Source of the DNA: Candidatus Aalborgiella aggregata
GTDB lineage: Bacteria > Pseudomonadota > Gammaproteobacteria > Burkholderiales > Burkholderiaceae_C
DNA length: 19,885 nt
NCBI GenBank assembly: GCA_016705065.1
Contig: JADIYY010000008.1
Coordinates: 1-19,885 of the forward strand
Direction: 5' to 3'
The notes under the pieces are model-generated. The model was not told the origin of the DNA. It saw nothing but the letters and a program-made list of their open reading frames with translations, and ran no database searches. The position numbers and the translations under genes are program-made. This document shows positions 8,138 to 16,440 of this stretch, in pieces; within the stretch, counting starts at the first letter, position 1; each line of letters begins with the position of its first letter.

Positions 8138-9878
8138 TCAAGTGCAATAGAGTATGGTGCCAGATTTCCGCTTTCGTGTTGAGAGCTCTGGTATTGTCCT
8201 AAGTCTTTTGGTATCCAATTCGAGAACATGCTCTTTCTGGATCGATTTCTTGTCGATTTTTCCAGATGCAATTCTGGCCAGAGGGGTCTCCGAAATCCGG
8301 ACATATTTCGGGATCTTGAAATTGGCGAGCTTGCTTTTCAAACTTTCTTGCAATGCCGCAACATCTACCTGATTGTCAGCGTATATCGTGGCCGCAACTT
8401 CTTCGCCGAGCCTCTCATCAGGCACACCATAAACACACGCTTCAATGATAGACGGATAACCTGCCAAAGCTGACTCTACTTCGCTACAACCAATGTTTTC
8501 GCCACCGCGAATTATGATCTGTTTCAGTCGGTCGACGACATACAAGAAGCCCTCTTTATCAATATATGCGATATCTCCAGTTCGGAACCAACCATCTTCT
8601 AGAAAATCATCAATGGAGTCTGGGCGTTCCCAATATTTGTGAATAACTGAAGTGCCTCGGATCAATAATTCTCCGCGCTCTCCTGATGGAAGAAAATTTC
8701 CGCCATCATCAACCACCCCCAATTCAAGAACCGCGCTGACGCGACCGGAACTCGATGGCCTGCTCAGATAATCATCGCCTACGATAGATGTGCCGATGGA
8801 ATTGGTCTCGGTCATACCCCAGGCGGTACCAGGCTTAGCATTTTTGAATGTGTCATCAAGGCCCTTGACCTGCGATTCAGCGCGCGCAGCACCGCCCCCC
8901 GCCAACGGCCAACAAACTTCCGACATCATGACCAGTGTCTTGGGCAGCCAGCATGATATCTCCCGTCATGGCCGGAGTGCCGACAAAGCTGATTATTTTC
9001 TCGCGTTCAACCAGCTCAACCGCGCGCATGGGATCCCATTTGTACATGGCAACCACTTTTCGCTGTTTACGGTAACTGGCTAGTAAGACTGCCAATAAAC
9101 CATTCACATGAAATAGCGGCATCCCTAATAGCGTCGAATCGGTATACGCTTTGCTGCCATTTTTTTTAGATTTCGTCCTGCCTTTCAAAACCGCCATGCA
9201 AGTTAAATCAAGTTCCCATGACAGTAATGAGGCGAGGATATTTCGATGGGTGGACACTGAACCTTTAGGATGACCTGTTGATCCAGATGTAAACAGAATT
9301 ACGGCATCATCGTCCGGTCCCAGCTCAACCTCTGGCATATCGACTTTGCGACTTAGCAGAGGTTCGATCGGTTGGGCTCTCTCTTCAGGTTCGGATCGAA
9401 CCGAGATGAGGTGCATTTCATTCAAGCGGTCATTTCCAATTATACGGTCAAGCCGCTCTTGATCAACAATTGCAACTTTTGTTCCGGTGTGATTCAGTCC
9501 GTATTCGAGCTCATCGGATTCCCACCAGGCGTTCAGCGCGACTACGATGCCCCCGATTGATGTGATCGCTGTAAATGCGATTGGCCATTCTGGATAATTG
9601 CGCATGCCAATGGCGACCCTATCTCCAGGCGAAATACCATATTTTTCGATCAATTCGGCAGCCAAGCTCGAGGCCCGCTGATACATTTCATTGAATGTGT
9701 ATCGTTCTGTTTTATAAACGTAAAAAGTTTGGTCGCTGATCGATTCTTTGATCATTTGCGGCAAAGTGCTCGGGGCGTTTACAAACCATTTGCACACATT
9801 CCCATTGATCGTAATATCCTGAAGCTCGAATTGCTCACCTCGAGCAGTCAATTTCGAAATCGCATCAGTCCGATCCAT
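8138..9878 (-). pseudogene. AMP-dependent acyl-CoA ligase (PegE-like), one frameshift in a G-run
   Basis: Two overlapping frames (N-terminal part 9878 to 8895, C-terminal part 8900 to 8138) join into a protein of about 580 aa, the usual length for the ANL superfamily. Visible motifs are the ATP loop ILFTSGSTGHPKG, the A5 motif WGMTETNS, the A7/A8 region WFRTGDIAYIDKEGFLYVVD followed by RLKQIIIRGGENIGCSEVE, and the A10 lysine in ARIASGKIDKK. It should adenylate a carboxylate and transfer it to CoA in the cytoplasm. The break lies in a run of six Cs on the + strand (8895-8900). Adding one base restores AVGGGGAARAE, so this is either sequencing error or a slippage-prone site. GGAAGG precedes ATG 9876-9878. 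It is downstream of the GMC dehydrogenase, the same order as pegA-pegE. Confidence 0.87.
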
Positions 9879-10097
9879 CTCGGTTTCCTTCCAAAAATCC
9901 TATCGCTTTGGACATCGACTTTGCACAAATTCGGCACTTGATAGACAGAGCCGAATGAAACAAATCTTCGACCAATTCATCCAAGATTCGCATTGAGGGT
10001 CACAAACCTGTTCGGATCAGAAATAATCAATTCCAATATGCGGCTCGAAAAATGTTGCGCCATCCTACGAAAAACCAACGAAATATTTCGAAATAGA

Positions 10098-10122
10098 GCG
10101 TTTTCGTTCAACTGCGTTTTGC
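10098..10122 (-). promoter_or_regulatory. Paired GCAAAACGC/CGAAAACGC sites upstream of the ligase gene
   Basis: Read toward the ligase on the - strand, GCAAAACGC and CGAAAACGC lie 16 bp apart in the 273-bp gap between the dehydrogenase and the ligase. They resemble the GCAAAATG/CGAAAATG motifs upstream of the GMC dehydrogenase and the FAD oxidase. A regulator site is possible but weakly supported. Confidence 0.25.
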
Positions 10123-10151
10123 AAATAGAGAAGAGTCTTGTCCCGAATGGA

Positions 10152-11747
10152 TCAAGCATCTTCCAAGATCATATGGGCGCCTTTTTCGCCAATCATGATC
10201 GATGGGGCATTTGTATTTCCGGAAACTATTTTTGGCATGATCGAGGCATCAATAACTCGCAAACTCTTGATTCCTCGCACCCTTAGCCTCTGATCGACAA
10301 CAGCATTCGGATCGCTATCTGGGCCCATTTTACATGTACCAACGGGGTGATAAATCGTGTCGGCTCGGTTGCGGATGTCTTCTTTTAGCTCCTCGTCATC
10401 GTTGCTTGCGCCAGCGTAGAGCGCCTTTCCTCTATGTGCATCAAATGACGGAGCTTGCATGATTTGTTGAGCCTGTTTCACCCCAGCTAACATTGTATCA
10501 AGATCGCGCTCATCCTTTAAAAATGCCGGGTCAATCAAAGGTGGAGAATTCGGATTCGCATCTGCCAGTTTTACACTGCCAACGCTCTTCGGACGCAGGA
10601 CACAAATGTGACAGGTGAAGCCGCCACGCCCATGTTTCTTCAGACCATGCTGGTCGACCATGCTAAAGGCAAAGTGCAGTTGAATGTCAGGAGAGGGTTC
10701 TTCAGGATTAGTGTAGTAAAAGGCCCCAGATTCGTTAAAATTTGTGGTCATCACACCGCGCTTGAAAATCAGATATTGAAGTTGATTCATAGCAACACGA
10801 AATACTGAGCGGGCATTTCTTCCTAAGCAATATTCGCTATCTGATTCATAGATTAAACTGTAGTCTAAATGATCAGTCAGATTTTCACCGACTCCAGGAA
10901 GTTCGAGGACCTGATCGATTTTGTGCTCTTCCAGTTTGGATTTTGGACCAATACCAGAAAGCAGTAATAATTGCGGGCTCTGAAACGCACCGCAAGATAG
11001 GATAACCTCTTTGTTCGCCCTGATTATCTGAGCCCGCCCATCGATTTTTGCTCTAACCGCTATTGCGCGTCCATTTTCGATCATTACTTTTTCCGCAATG
11101 GAGCGTTTGAAAATGGTGAGATTTTCTCGATTTTTCGCTGGCGTTAAGTAAGCATGAGCGGTTGAGCAACGCCGCCCATTGTCCTGAGTCAATTCATAAA
11201 ATCCAATACCTTCTTGCGTCGCACCATTGAAGTCGTCATTGCGTGGGATCTGGCACTCCACGCCTGCTTGGATAAAGGTATCGTTCAGTGGATTGGGACT
11301 GCGAGGTGGAGATACGCTTAGCGGTCCACCAATGCCGTGAAATTCATTAGCGCCTTTTTGCCTGTTTTGTGCTTTTCTAAAAAAGGGCAGTACGTCTTCA
11401 TAGGACCAACCCCTGTTCCCTAATGCTTGCCAGTTATCGTAGTCCTCTTTGGCCCCTCTGATATAGACCATAGCGTTGATGGACGAGGAGCCGCCCAAAA
11501 CTTTTCCTCTAGGTTGGTAGCCAATTCGCCCATTCAATCCAGGTTGCGGTACCGTTTCAAAACTCCAATTGTGAGAGCCCTTGGGAACGGTAAAAGCAAA
11601 ATTGAATGGAATCGAAATGAGTGGATTATTATGAGTTCCGCCTGCCTCAAGGAGTGCAACTGAGTACTCTCCATTTTCCGAGAGTCGGCTTGCTACTGTG
11701 CAGCCCGCTGAACCCCCGCCTACCACAACATAGTCAAACCTCTTCAT
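10152..11747 (-). CDS. GMC-family FAD alcohol dehydrogenase (PEG dehydrogenase / choline dehydrogenase-like)
   Basis: This intact 531-aa flavoprotein belongs to the glucose-methanol-choline oxidoreductases. The N-terminus has the dinucleotide fold FDYVVVGGGSAGCTVASRL with its acidic partner LLEAGG. GKVLGGSSSINAMVYIRG is GMC signature 1, and GAFQSPQLLLLSGIGP is signature 2. Near the C-terminus, YHPVGTCKMG carries the catalytic His and IVSGNTNAPSIMIGEKGAHM the partner Asn. Length and layout fit membrane-associated primary alcohol dehydrogenases such as AlkJ and the PEG dehydrogenase PegA. It should oxidise a terminal alcohol to an aldehyde and pass electrons to the respiratory chain. It lies between an acyl-CoA ligase and an AraC regulator, as pegA does in content though not in full orientation. 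No dedicated aldehyde dehydrogenase (pegC) is visible in this block. Confidence 0.92.
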   Translation of the reverse strand: MKRFDYVVVGGGSAGCTVASRLSENGEYSVALLEAGGTHNNPLISIPFNFAFTVPKGSHNWSFETVPQPGLNGRIGYQPRGKVLGGSSSINAMVYIRGAKEDYDNWQALGNRGWSYEDVLPFFRKAQNRQKGANEFHGIGGPLSVSPPRSPNPLNDTFIQAGVECQIPRNDDFNGATQEGIGFYELTQDNGRRCSTAHAYLTPAKNRENLTIFKRSIAEKVMIENGRAIAVRAKIDGRAQIIRANKEVILSCGAFQSPQLLLLSGIGPKSKLEEHKIDQVLELPGVGENLTDHLDYSLIYESDSEYCLGRNARSVFRVAMNQLQYLIFKRGVMTTNFNESGAFYYTNPEEPSPDIQLHFAFSMVDQHGLKKHGRGGFTCHICVLRPKSVGSVKLADANPNSPPLIDPAFLKDERDLDTMLAGVKQAQQIMQAPSFDAHRGKALYAGASNDDEELKEDIRNRADTIYHPVGTCKMGPDSDPNAVVDQRLRVRGIKSLRVIDASIMPKIVSGNTNAPSIMIGEKGAHMILEDA

Positions 11748-11877
11748 TCCAAGTTTCCTATTTTAGCGCGAGGGCAAGGCCATCAGTCCAACAAAGAACA
11801 TGGCATCTGCCACTATATAAAGCAGCTGAACTGGCTATCACTTAAAAATAGGCTAGAATGTCTGTGTAGATTTGGTC

Positions 11878-11922
11878 ATTGACATTTTGCGGGTTTCTGT
11901 CGTCATTTTCGCTCAAATTTGT
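11878..11922 (-). promoter_or_regulatory. Tandem AAAATG-type sites upstream of the GMC dehydrogenase
   Basis: Read toward the dehydrogenase, CGAAAATGACGA comes first (centred near 11915) and GCAAAATGTCAATGAC second (near 11884), about 31 bp or three helical turns apart. The 11-mer AAAATGTCAAT (11878-11888) is identical to one upstream of the FAD oxidase, in the same orientation relative to its gene. The AraC regulator next door is the natural candidate to bind it. The rest of the 229-bp gap shows nothing else clear. Confidence 0.4.
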
Positions 11923-11976
11923 ACCGATAACACTGTCGATCGAAGCGACTAGACAAAGTCAAATTGTTCGAATGAA

Positions 11977-13023
11977 TTAGCTAAATTTACGCGTGTGTTT
12001 CTTACGCCATGCTCCAGGAGAGCACCCAGCCTGACGCTTAAATGCGCGACCAAAGCTGCCCGATTCTGAATAGCCCAGCGCATATGCTATCTGATCAATT
12101 GTCATGGTTGATGACAGCAGCATTTGACTGGCGCGTTCATGTATCACTTCCGACTGTATCTGCCGAAATGTGCAATCTTCCTCGTGCAACCTGCGGCGCA
12201 GCGTGCTGGTCGAATGTCCAAGGGCAGCACAGACAGCTGGTTCAGTGGACAATTTCTGATCCGACAGATTTAACAATAAGTCTCTGACCTTGTTGCTTAC
12301 GGTGGAACGTCTTTTTTCCAACGTTGTTTCAAGTTCATTTTCCGACCGCATTCGCGTCCATCTATTCCTAAATTTCAATGGCTCGGCAAACACCGATCTT
12401 TCGAAAGATATCGAATATTGCTTGGCCCCAAACTGAATTCCCTGCCCAAAACATTTTTCAAATTCCTGAGCATCGACAGGCTTGGGTATCTTGAATGTGC
12501 AAGTGACAGGCATGACCGCCCGTCCAATCAATTCGTTCACCCATACCACCAATGCTGCCATGCCTCTGGTTGCAAGAAAATTCTGCGAATACTCGGGCAA
12601 TCTATGGCCCAGAATAAGAAATTTTATCGTGTCACCGTGCCTGGCTACATCCACGTCATTTATCCAAAGAGAGATATTGTTGAATTTCCCTGCAATCTCC
12701 AACGCATGCAGAAGGTTTCGACAAGACATCATGGCAAAACCAAGAATGCCATAGCATGTTAGATGCTGCTGCAATCCAGACATTATACCAAGGGATGCGT
12801 CACCATCTCTCTCTACCAGATTCTGAATTGCCACTAGCTCTTGCCAGGCCTCGATTTCAAAATAGGGGTCGCTCAGGTCAGCTTCAGTCACTTGAGTGCC
12901 TTCAAGAATATGTGGTGTCGAAACCCCTCGTTTGTCGGCGACGTCAAGCAATAGCCTCAAGGCGGTGGCTTCTCTTTTTCTAGAAAAATGCTTAATTATC
13001 AAATTGTTATTGGTCTTCTGCAT
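11977..13023 (-). CDS. AraC-family transcriptional regulator (PegR-like, Arabinose_bd-type N-terminus)
   Basis: This 348-aa protein has the layout of AraC regulators with an N-terminal Arabinose_bd-like sensor (about residues 25-210, including YGILGFAMMSCRNLLHAL) and a C-terminal double helix-turn-helix (about 250-345). The DNA-binding part reads SAVCAALGHSTSTLRRRLHE in outline (sequence PAVCAALGHSTSTLRRRL), then ERASQMLLSSTMTIDQIAYA and LGYSESGSFGRAFKRQAGCS, the second HTH consensus. It sits between the GMC dehydrogenase/ligase arm (same strand) and the FAD-oxidase arm (divergent, 121-bp gap), so it is well placed to control both. The inducer is likely an alcohol, acid or related compound from the pathway. 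That is inference. Confidence 0.92.
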   Translation of the reverse strand: MQKTNNNLIIKHFSRKREATALRLLLDVADKRGVSTPHILEGTQVTEADLSDPYFEIEAWQELVAIQNLVERDGDASLGIMSGLQQHLTCYGILGFAMMSCRNLLHALEIAGKFNNISLWINDVDVARHGDTIKFLILGHRLPEYSQNFLATRGMAALVVWVNELIGRAVMPVTCTFKIPKPVDAQEFEKCFGQGIQFGAKQYSISFERSVFAEPLKFRNRWTRMRSENELETTLEKRRSTVSNKVRDLLLNLSDQKLSTEPAVCAALGHSTSTLRRRLHEEDCTFRQIQSEVIHERASQMLLSSTMTIDQIAYALGYSESGSFGRAFKRQAGCSPGAWRKKHTRKFS

Positions 13024-13047
13024 GGTTCCTGACTAACAAATTGATCG

Positions 13048-13058
13048 AAAATGTCAAT
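13048..13058 (+). promoter_or_regulatory. AAAATGTCAAT motif in the AraC/FAD-oxidase divergent region
   Basis: This 11-mer lies 86 bases before the FAD-oxidase start and matches exactly the one upstream of the GMC dehydrogenase (11878-11888, - strand), in the same orientation relative to the downstream gene. A regulator operator shared by both arms is the simplest reading. Confidence 0.4.
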
Positions 13059-13144
13059 AATTGAAGGCTGGCGGCAATGGGAGAATGCTGACGGATCGTC
13101 AATACTGCTTCGGAGTTTGGATCACCTAATCAAGGGAAAACGCA

Positions 13145-14788
13145 ATGAGCGGCGAATCAGGTTACTACGGAAAGCGACGGAAATGGCACAGCTGGGGCTA
13201 TGAGGATGAAGGTATTACGCCTGCAGAAGTCAAAGAGATGGCGGAAAGGGTGGCTCAACGGCTCAATATCGATGAGCCGGTTATTCTTCCAGATCCTACA
13301 CTAGAAGAGCTTGTGCTCCGTGAGCCGCGGATCAAAATTCCGGCTTCTTTGCAGCCATTTTGTACAACCGACAAATGGGATCGCGTTTTCCATACCTATG
13401 GCAAGAGCTTTAAAGATCTAACCAAGATTTACCGCCGCGATTTTGACAATGCTCCTGACGTTGTGGCCTATCCAAAAGATGAGGCAGACATTGCTGCTGT
13501 GTTGGATTGGTGCGGCGACAAGGGCTACGCCGCTATTCCTTTTGGTGGCGGCTCTAGTGTGACCGACGGATTTGGTTGTCCAGAAGACTATCCGGGCGCA
13601 GTGATTATTGATCTAGGCAATCTCAACAAGATTCTTGAAGTTGATGATGTTTCTAGATGCGCCTTGATTCAAGCCGGCATATTAGGCCCAGCGCTGGAAG
13701 AACAATTAAAGCCTAAGGGGCTTACCTTGCGGCATATTCCGCAATCGTGGGAATTCTCGTCTCTTGGTGGTTGGATTGCAACACGCTCTTCTGGACATTA
13801 TGCCACACACCTGACCCATATTGACGAATCGGTTGAAAGTCTGCGTGTAGTCACGCCAAAGGGTACAATTGAAAATCGTCGCCTGCCTGGTTCTGGTGCT
13901 GGACCAGATCCAGACCGCCTGTTTATAGGGTCTGAGGGCTCTTTGGGAATTATTACAGAGGCTTGGATGCGCCTTCAGGGGCGGGTCAAATTCCGCGCCA
14001 ATGCAACCATTACTTTTGACAGTTTCTATCAAGGTGCTGGTGCCGTTCGTGAAATCACTCAGGCTGGCCTCTTTCCTGCCAATGCGCGCTATCTTGATGA
14101 ACAGGATGCCAAATTTTATGGCGCCGGCGATGGCTCTAAATCGGTGTTGCTGTTGGGCTTTGAATCGGCCGATCATCCGGTCGACGCATGGTTGGAGCGC
14201 GGCATTGAAATTTGTAAGGACCATGGCGGCAGCGTTGAAACCAAAACTGGCTCGGGCGGCGATGCGCTTCAATCCAGCCGTTCCGGGGCTCAAGGCAACT
14301 GGCGCAAGCAGTTTCGCTATTTGCCGCGAATGATGCATACGCGTGCAGCGATGGGCGTGGTTAGCTTTACCTTCGAAACCGCGTACACTTGGGATAAGTT
14401 CAGATCCATCGATACCGAAGTTATTCGCCGCCTCAAAAAGGCACAGGAAGAGATCACAGGCGGCGGTATTGTTTGTCGGCGCTTCTCATTCCTCTACCCG
14501 GATGGCCCGGCGCCATATTATACAGTTGTTGCGCCTTCAGATCACAGCAGGAGTTTGGAAGATTATCAGGCACTTTCAGATGTAGCTTCTGACGCGCTTA
14601 CCGAGCTTGGCGGAACGATTACGCATCACCATGCGGTGGGTAGGAGCTTCCGTCCTTGGTACGACAAAGAAGTGGATCCGTTGTACCGCGCAATGCTCGC
14701 AGGTGCGAAGAACACGATCGATCCAAATTGGATTATGAATCCTGGCATGATTCTTGACCGACCAGCGCACTTCAAGATGGTCGGCTGA
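13145..14788 (+). CDS. FAD-linked oxidase/dehydrogenase, alkyl-DHAP synthase-like (possible PEG-carboxylate dehydrogenase)
   Basis: This 547-aa protein is a VAO/PCMH-fold flavoenzyme. The N-terminus RKWHSWGYEDEG resembles alkyldihydroxyacetonephosphate synthases. The FAD domain includes PFGGGSSVTDGFG (about residues 132-144), SSLGGWIATRSSGHYATHL and LFIGSEGSLGIITEAWM. The C-terminal domain carries ITHHHAVGR (His494-496), matching the HHH-VG motif of AGPS, and ends with DPNWIMNPGMIL. Alkyl-DHAP synthase acts at an ester/ether carbon, and the PEG-carboxylate dehydrogenase of Sphingopyxis is described as an FAD enzyme of about 64 kDa next to a GST gene. An ether-carboxylate dehydrogenase releasing glyoxylate is therefore a reasonable idea, not proven. 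CAAGGG precedes ATG 13145. It leads a run of + genes, with GST 21 bases downstream. Confidence 0.88.
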   Translation: MSGESGYYGKRRKWHSWGYEDEGITPAEVKEMAERVAQRLNIDEPVILPDPTLEELVLREPRIKIPASLQPFCTTDKWDRVFHTYGKSFKDLTKIYRRDFDNAPDVVAYPKDEADIAAVLDWCGDKGYAAIPFGGGSSVTDGFGCPEDYPGAVIIDLGNLNKILEVDDVSRCALIQAGILGPALEEQLKPKGLTLRHIPQSWEFSSLGGWIATRSSGHYATHLTHIDESVESLRVVTPKGTIENRRLPGSGAGPDPDRLFIGSEGSLGIITEAWMRLQGRVKFRANATITFDSFYQGAGAVREITQAGLFPANARYLDEQDAKFYGAGDGSKSVLLLGFESADHPVDAWLERGIEICKDHGGSVETKTGSGGDALQSSRSGAQGNWRKQFRYLPRMMHTRAAMGVVSFTFETAYTWDKFRSIDTEVIRRLKKAQEEITGGGIVCRRFSFLYPDGPAPYYTVVAPSDHSRSLEDYQALSDVASDALTELGGTITHHHAVGRSFRPWYDKEVDPLYRAMLAGAKNTIDPNWIMNPGMILDRPAHFKMVG

Positions 14789-14809
14789 TTAGAGTATTGG
14801 AAAGTTACA

Positions 14810-15496
14810 ATGATTGAACTGTTCTTCTGGCCGACACCAAATGGCTACAAAGCAACTATTACTCTGGCCGAGCTGGGGTTGTTGGACAAAGTTACGCCAA
14901 TTGATATTCTGTCTGGAGAACAGTTTGATCCTGCATATCTTGAACTCAACCCCAATAATAAGGTGCCTACGATCATTGATCACGATGGTCCGGGCGGAAA
15001 GCCAGTTACGATATTCGAAAGTGGAGCAATATTGCTCTATCTAGCGGAAAAAACAGGGAAATTACTACCCAAATCTGAATTCAAGCGCTTAGAAGCTATC
15101 CAGTGGTTGTTTTTTCAGGTGAGCAGTATGGGGCCGATGCTGGGCCAGACCCATCATTTCAGAACCTATGCGCCAGAAAAAATTGAATATGCGATCAATC
15201 GCTACACCAAAGAAGCAGAACGCCTGTACAAAATCCTAGACAATCGATTGTCTGACCATGATTTTTTGGCCGACGAGTATTCGATTGCAGATATTGCTAC
15301 ATTTACCTGGGTCCGACCGCGCAAGATGCAGGGGCAAAACCTTGATGACTACCCCAATGTGAAACGGTGGTACGATACAATCAAAGTGCGACCGGCAATT
15401 TCTGAAGGCCTAAGCGTGCTCTCGGACAATATGAAATGGAATGCCAAGCCGGGTTCCAAAGAATGGGAAAACATGTTTTCGGCCTCTAAGAAGTAG
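14810..15496 (+). CDS. Glutathione S-transferase, Nu-class/YfcG-like
   Basis: This 228-aa protein matches YfcG-type GSTs. The N-terminal thioredoxin fold begins IELFFWPTPNGYKATITLAE, where Thr9 and Asn11 correspond to the glutathione-contacting Thr and Asn of YfcG and no Tyr or Cys is at the usual site. NPNNKVPTIIDHD has the cis-Pro, and FESGAILLYLAEKTG the Glu-Ser pair that holds the glutathione gamma-Glu. The helical domain has GPMLGQTHHF and DEYSIADIATFTWV. YfcG proteins show disulfide reductase or peroxidase activity rather than classic conjugation. Other bacterial GSTs cleave aryl ethers. Its place directly after the FAD oxidase mirrors the pcdh-gst pair beside the Sphingopyxis peg operon, where it was proposed to interact with CoA esters. 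GGAAAG gives the ribosome site. Confidence 0.93.
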   Translation: MIELFFWPTPNGYKATITLAELGLLDKVTPIDILSGEQFDPAYLELNPNNKVPTIIDHDGPGGKPVTIFESGAILLYLAEKTGKLLPKSEFKRLEAIQWLFFQVSSMGPMLGQTHHFRTYAPEKIEYAINRYTKEAERLYKILDNRLSDHDFLADEYSIADIATFTWVRPRKMQGQNLDDYPNVKRWYDTIKVRPAISEGLSVLSDNMKWNAKPGSKEWENMFSASKK

Positions 15497-15591
15497 TCAG
15501 CCAGGCTGAGCTCCAGCAGCACGTTTTCCAAGCTGACACCCTTTTTGCGGCACGGATCCTGAGAATTGAATAGATATCGTGGAATAATTTG

Positions 15592-16425
15592 ATGGCTATA
15601 GCAGTAACACCTTCGGGTGCCTCTTGTGGGGCAACTGTCCGAGGTCTTGATTTAAGCAAGTCGTTGGCGGCTGATGAAATTGATCAAGTACGCAAGGCTT
15701 GGCTCACTCATCATGTATTGGCATTTCCGGATCAGAAGTTGGATATTGACCAGCTAGAAGCATTTTGCCGCCAATTCGGCGAACTCAGTGAAGACCCATT
15801 CTTTAACCCTCTGCCGGCGCGAAAATATACTGCGGCCGTCAAACGCGAAGCGACTGATACTAACCGCATATTTGCGGAAGGCTGGCATTCAGATTGGAGC
15901 TTTCTGGAGAGCCCACCAATAGGTACCGTTCTGTATGGTGTCGATATCCCTCCAGTCGGTGGGGACACTCATTTTTCTAACCAGCAAATTTCGTTTGAAT
16001 CGCTTCCCGATGAGGCAAAGATACGTTTGCAAGGAATGAAGTCTATACATTCTTCCGCCGCCACTTATTCGGCTCAAGGAATTTATGGCGACACAAGCAG
16101 CCATGGAGCAATGGACATCAGAAGTCCGAACGAGGGCGGTGTTTTGCAGCACACTCACCCTTTGATACTCGAACATCCTGAAACAGGACGGCTCAGGATC
16201 TTTGGCGGAGGCGCGTACATTATCGGCTTGGAAGGGGTAGCCAAATCCGAAGCCTTGCGCACTCTTGCTGAGCTGAATGCCTGGCAATCAACAGAGGTAT
16301 TTGTCCATAAACAGAAATGGGAAAAGAACATGTTGGTGATGTGGGACAATCGCAGTGTCGTTCACAAGGCGACAGGTGGTTATGAGGGGTATAGGCGAGA
16401 GCTCCACAGAGTAACTGTTTACTGA
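15592..16425 (+). CDS. TauD/TfdA-family Fe(II)/2-oxoglutarate dioxygenase
   Basis: The 277-aa protein is a full-length alpha-ketoglutarate dioxygenase. The iron triad is His99 and Asp101 (EGWHSDWSF) and His258 (WDNRSVVHKAT), with Arg269 eleven residues later as the 2-oxoglutarate anchor (GYRRELHRV), the spacing found in TauD. The N-terminus (GATVRGLDLSKSLAADE) is standard for the family. ATG 15592 is preferred to the TTG directly before it. Such enzymes hydroxylate a carbon next to a heteroatom, releasing sulfite (TauD) or breaking an aryloxyacetate ether (TfdA). In this cluster an ether carboxylate is an attractive substrate, by inference. A 95-base gap separates it from the GST, and the hydratase starts 15 bases after its stop, so at least those two are co-transcribed. 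Confidence 0.92.
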   Translation: MAIAVTPSGASCGATVRGLDLSKSLAADEIDQVRKAWLTHHVLAFPDQKLDIDQLEAFCRQFGELSEDPFFNPLPARKYTAAVKREATDTNRIFAEGWHSDWSFLESPPIGTVLYGVDIPPVGGDTHFSNQQISFESLPDEAKIRLQGMKSIHSSAATYSAQGIYGDTSSHGAMDIRSPNEGGVLQHTHPLILEHPETGRLRIFGGGAYIIGLEGVAKSEALRTLAELNAWQSTEVFVHKQKWEKNMLVMWDNRSVVHKATGGYEGYRRELHRVTVY

Positions 16426-16440
16426 CAGGCGGAGTGTGCG

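Noticed and set aside
8877..8929. Programmed frameshifting in the acyl-CoA ligase
   Set aside because: There is no slippery heptamer with a downstream structure, and many other single-base breaks occur in this window, so error or decay is the simpler explanation.
13706..14338. A 210-codon open frame on the - strand
   Set aside because: It is antisense to the FAD oxidase and has no domain of its own.
15497..15509. TCAGCCAGGCTGA palindrome after the GST stop
   Set aside because: The one-base centre gives a poor hairpin and no T-run follows, so a terminator between GST and the dioxygenase is not supported.
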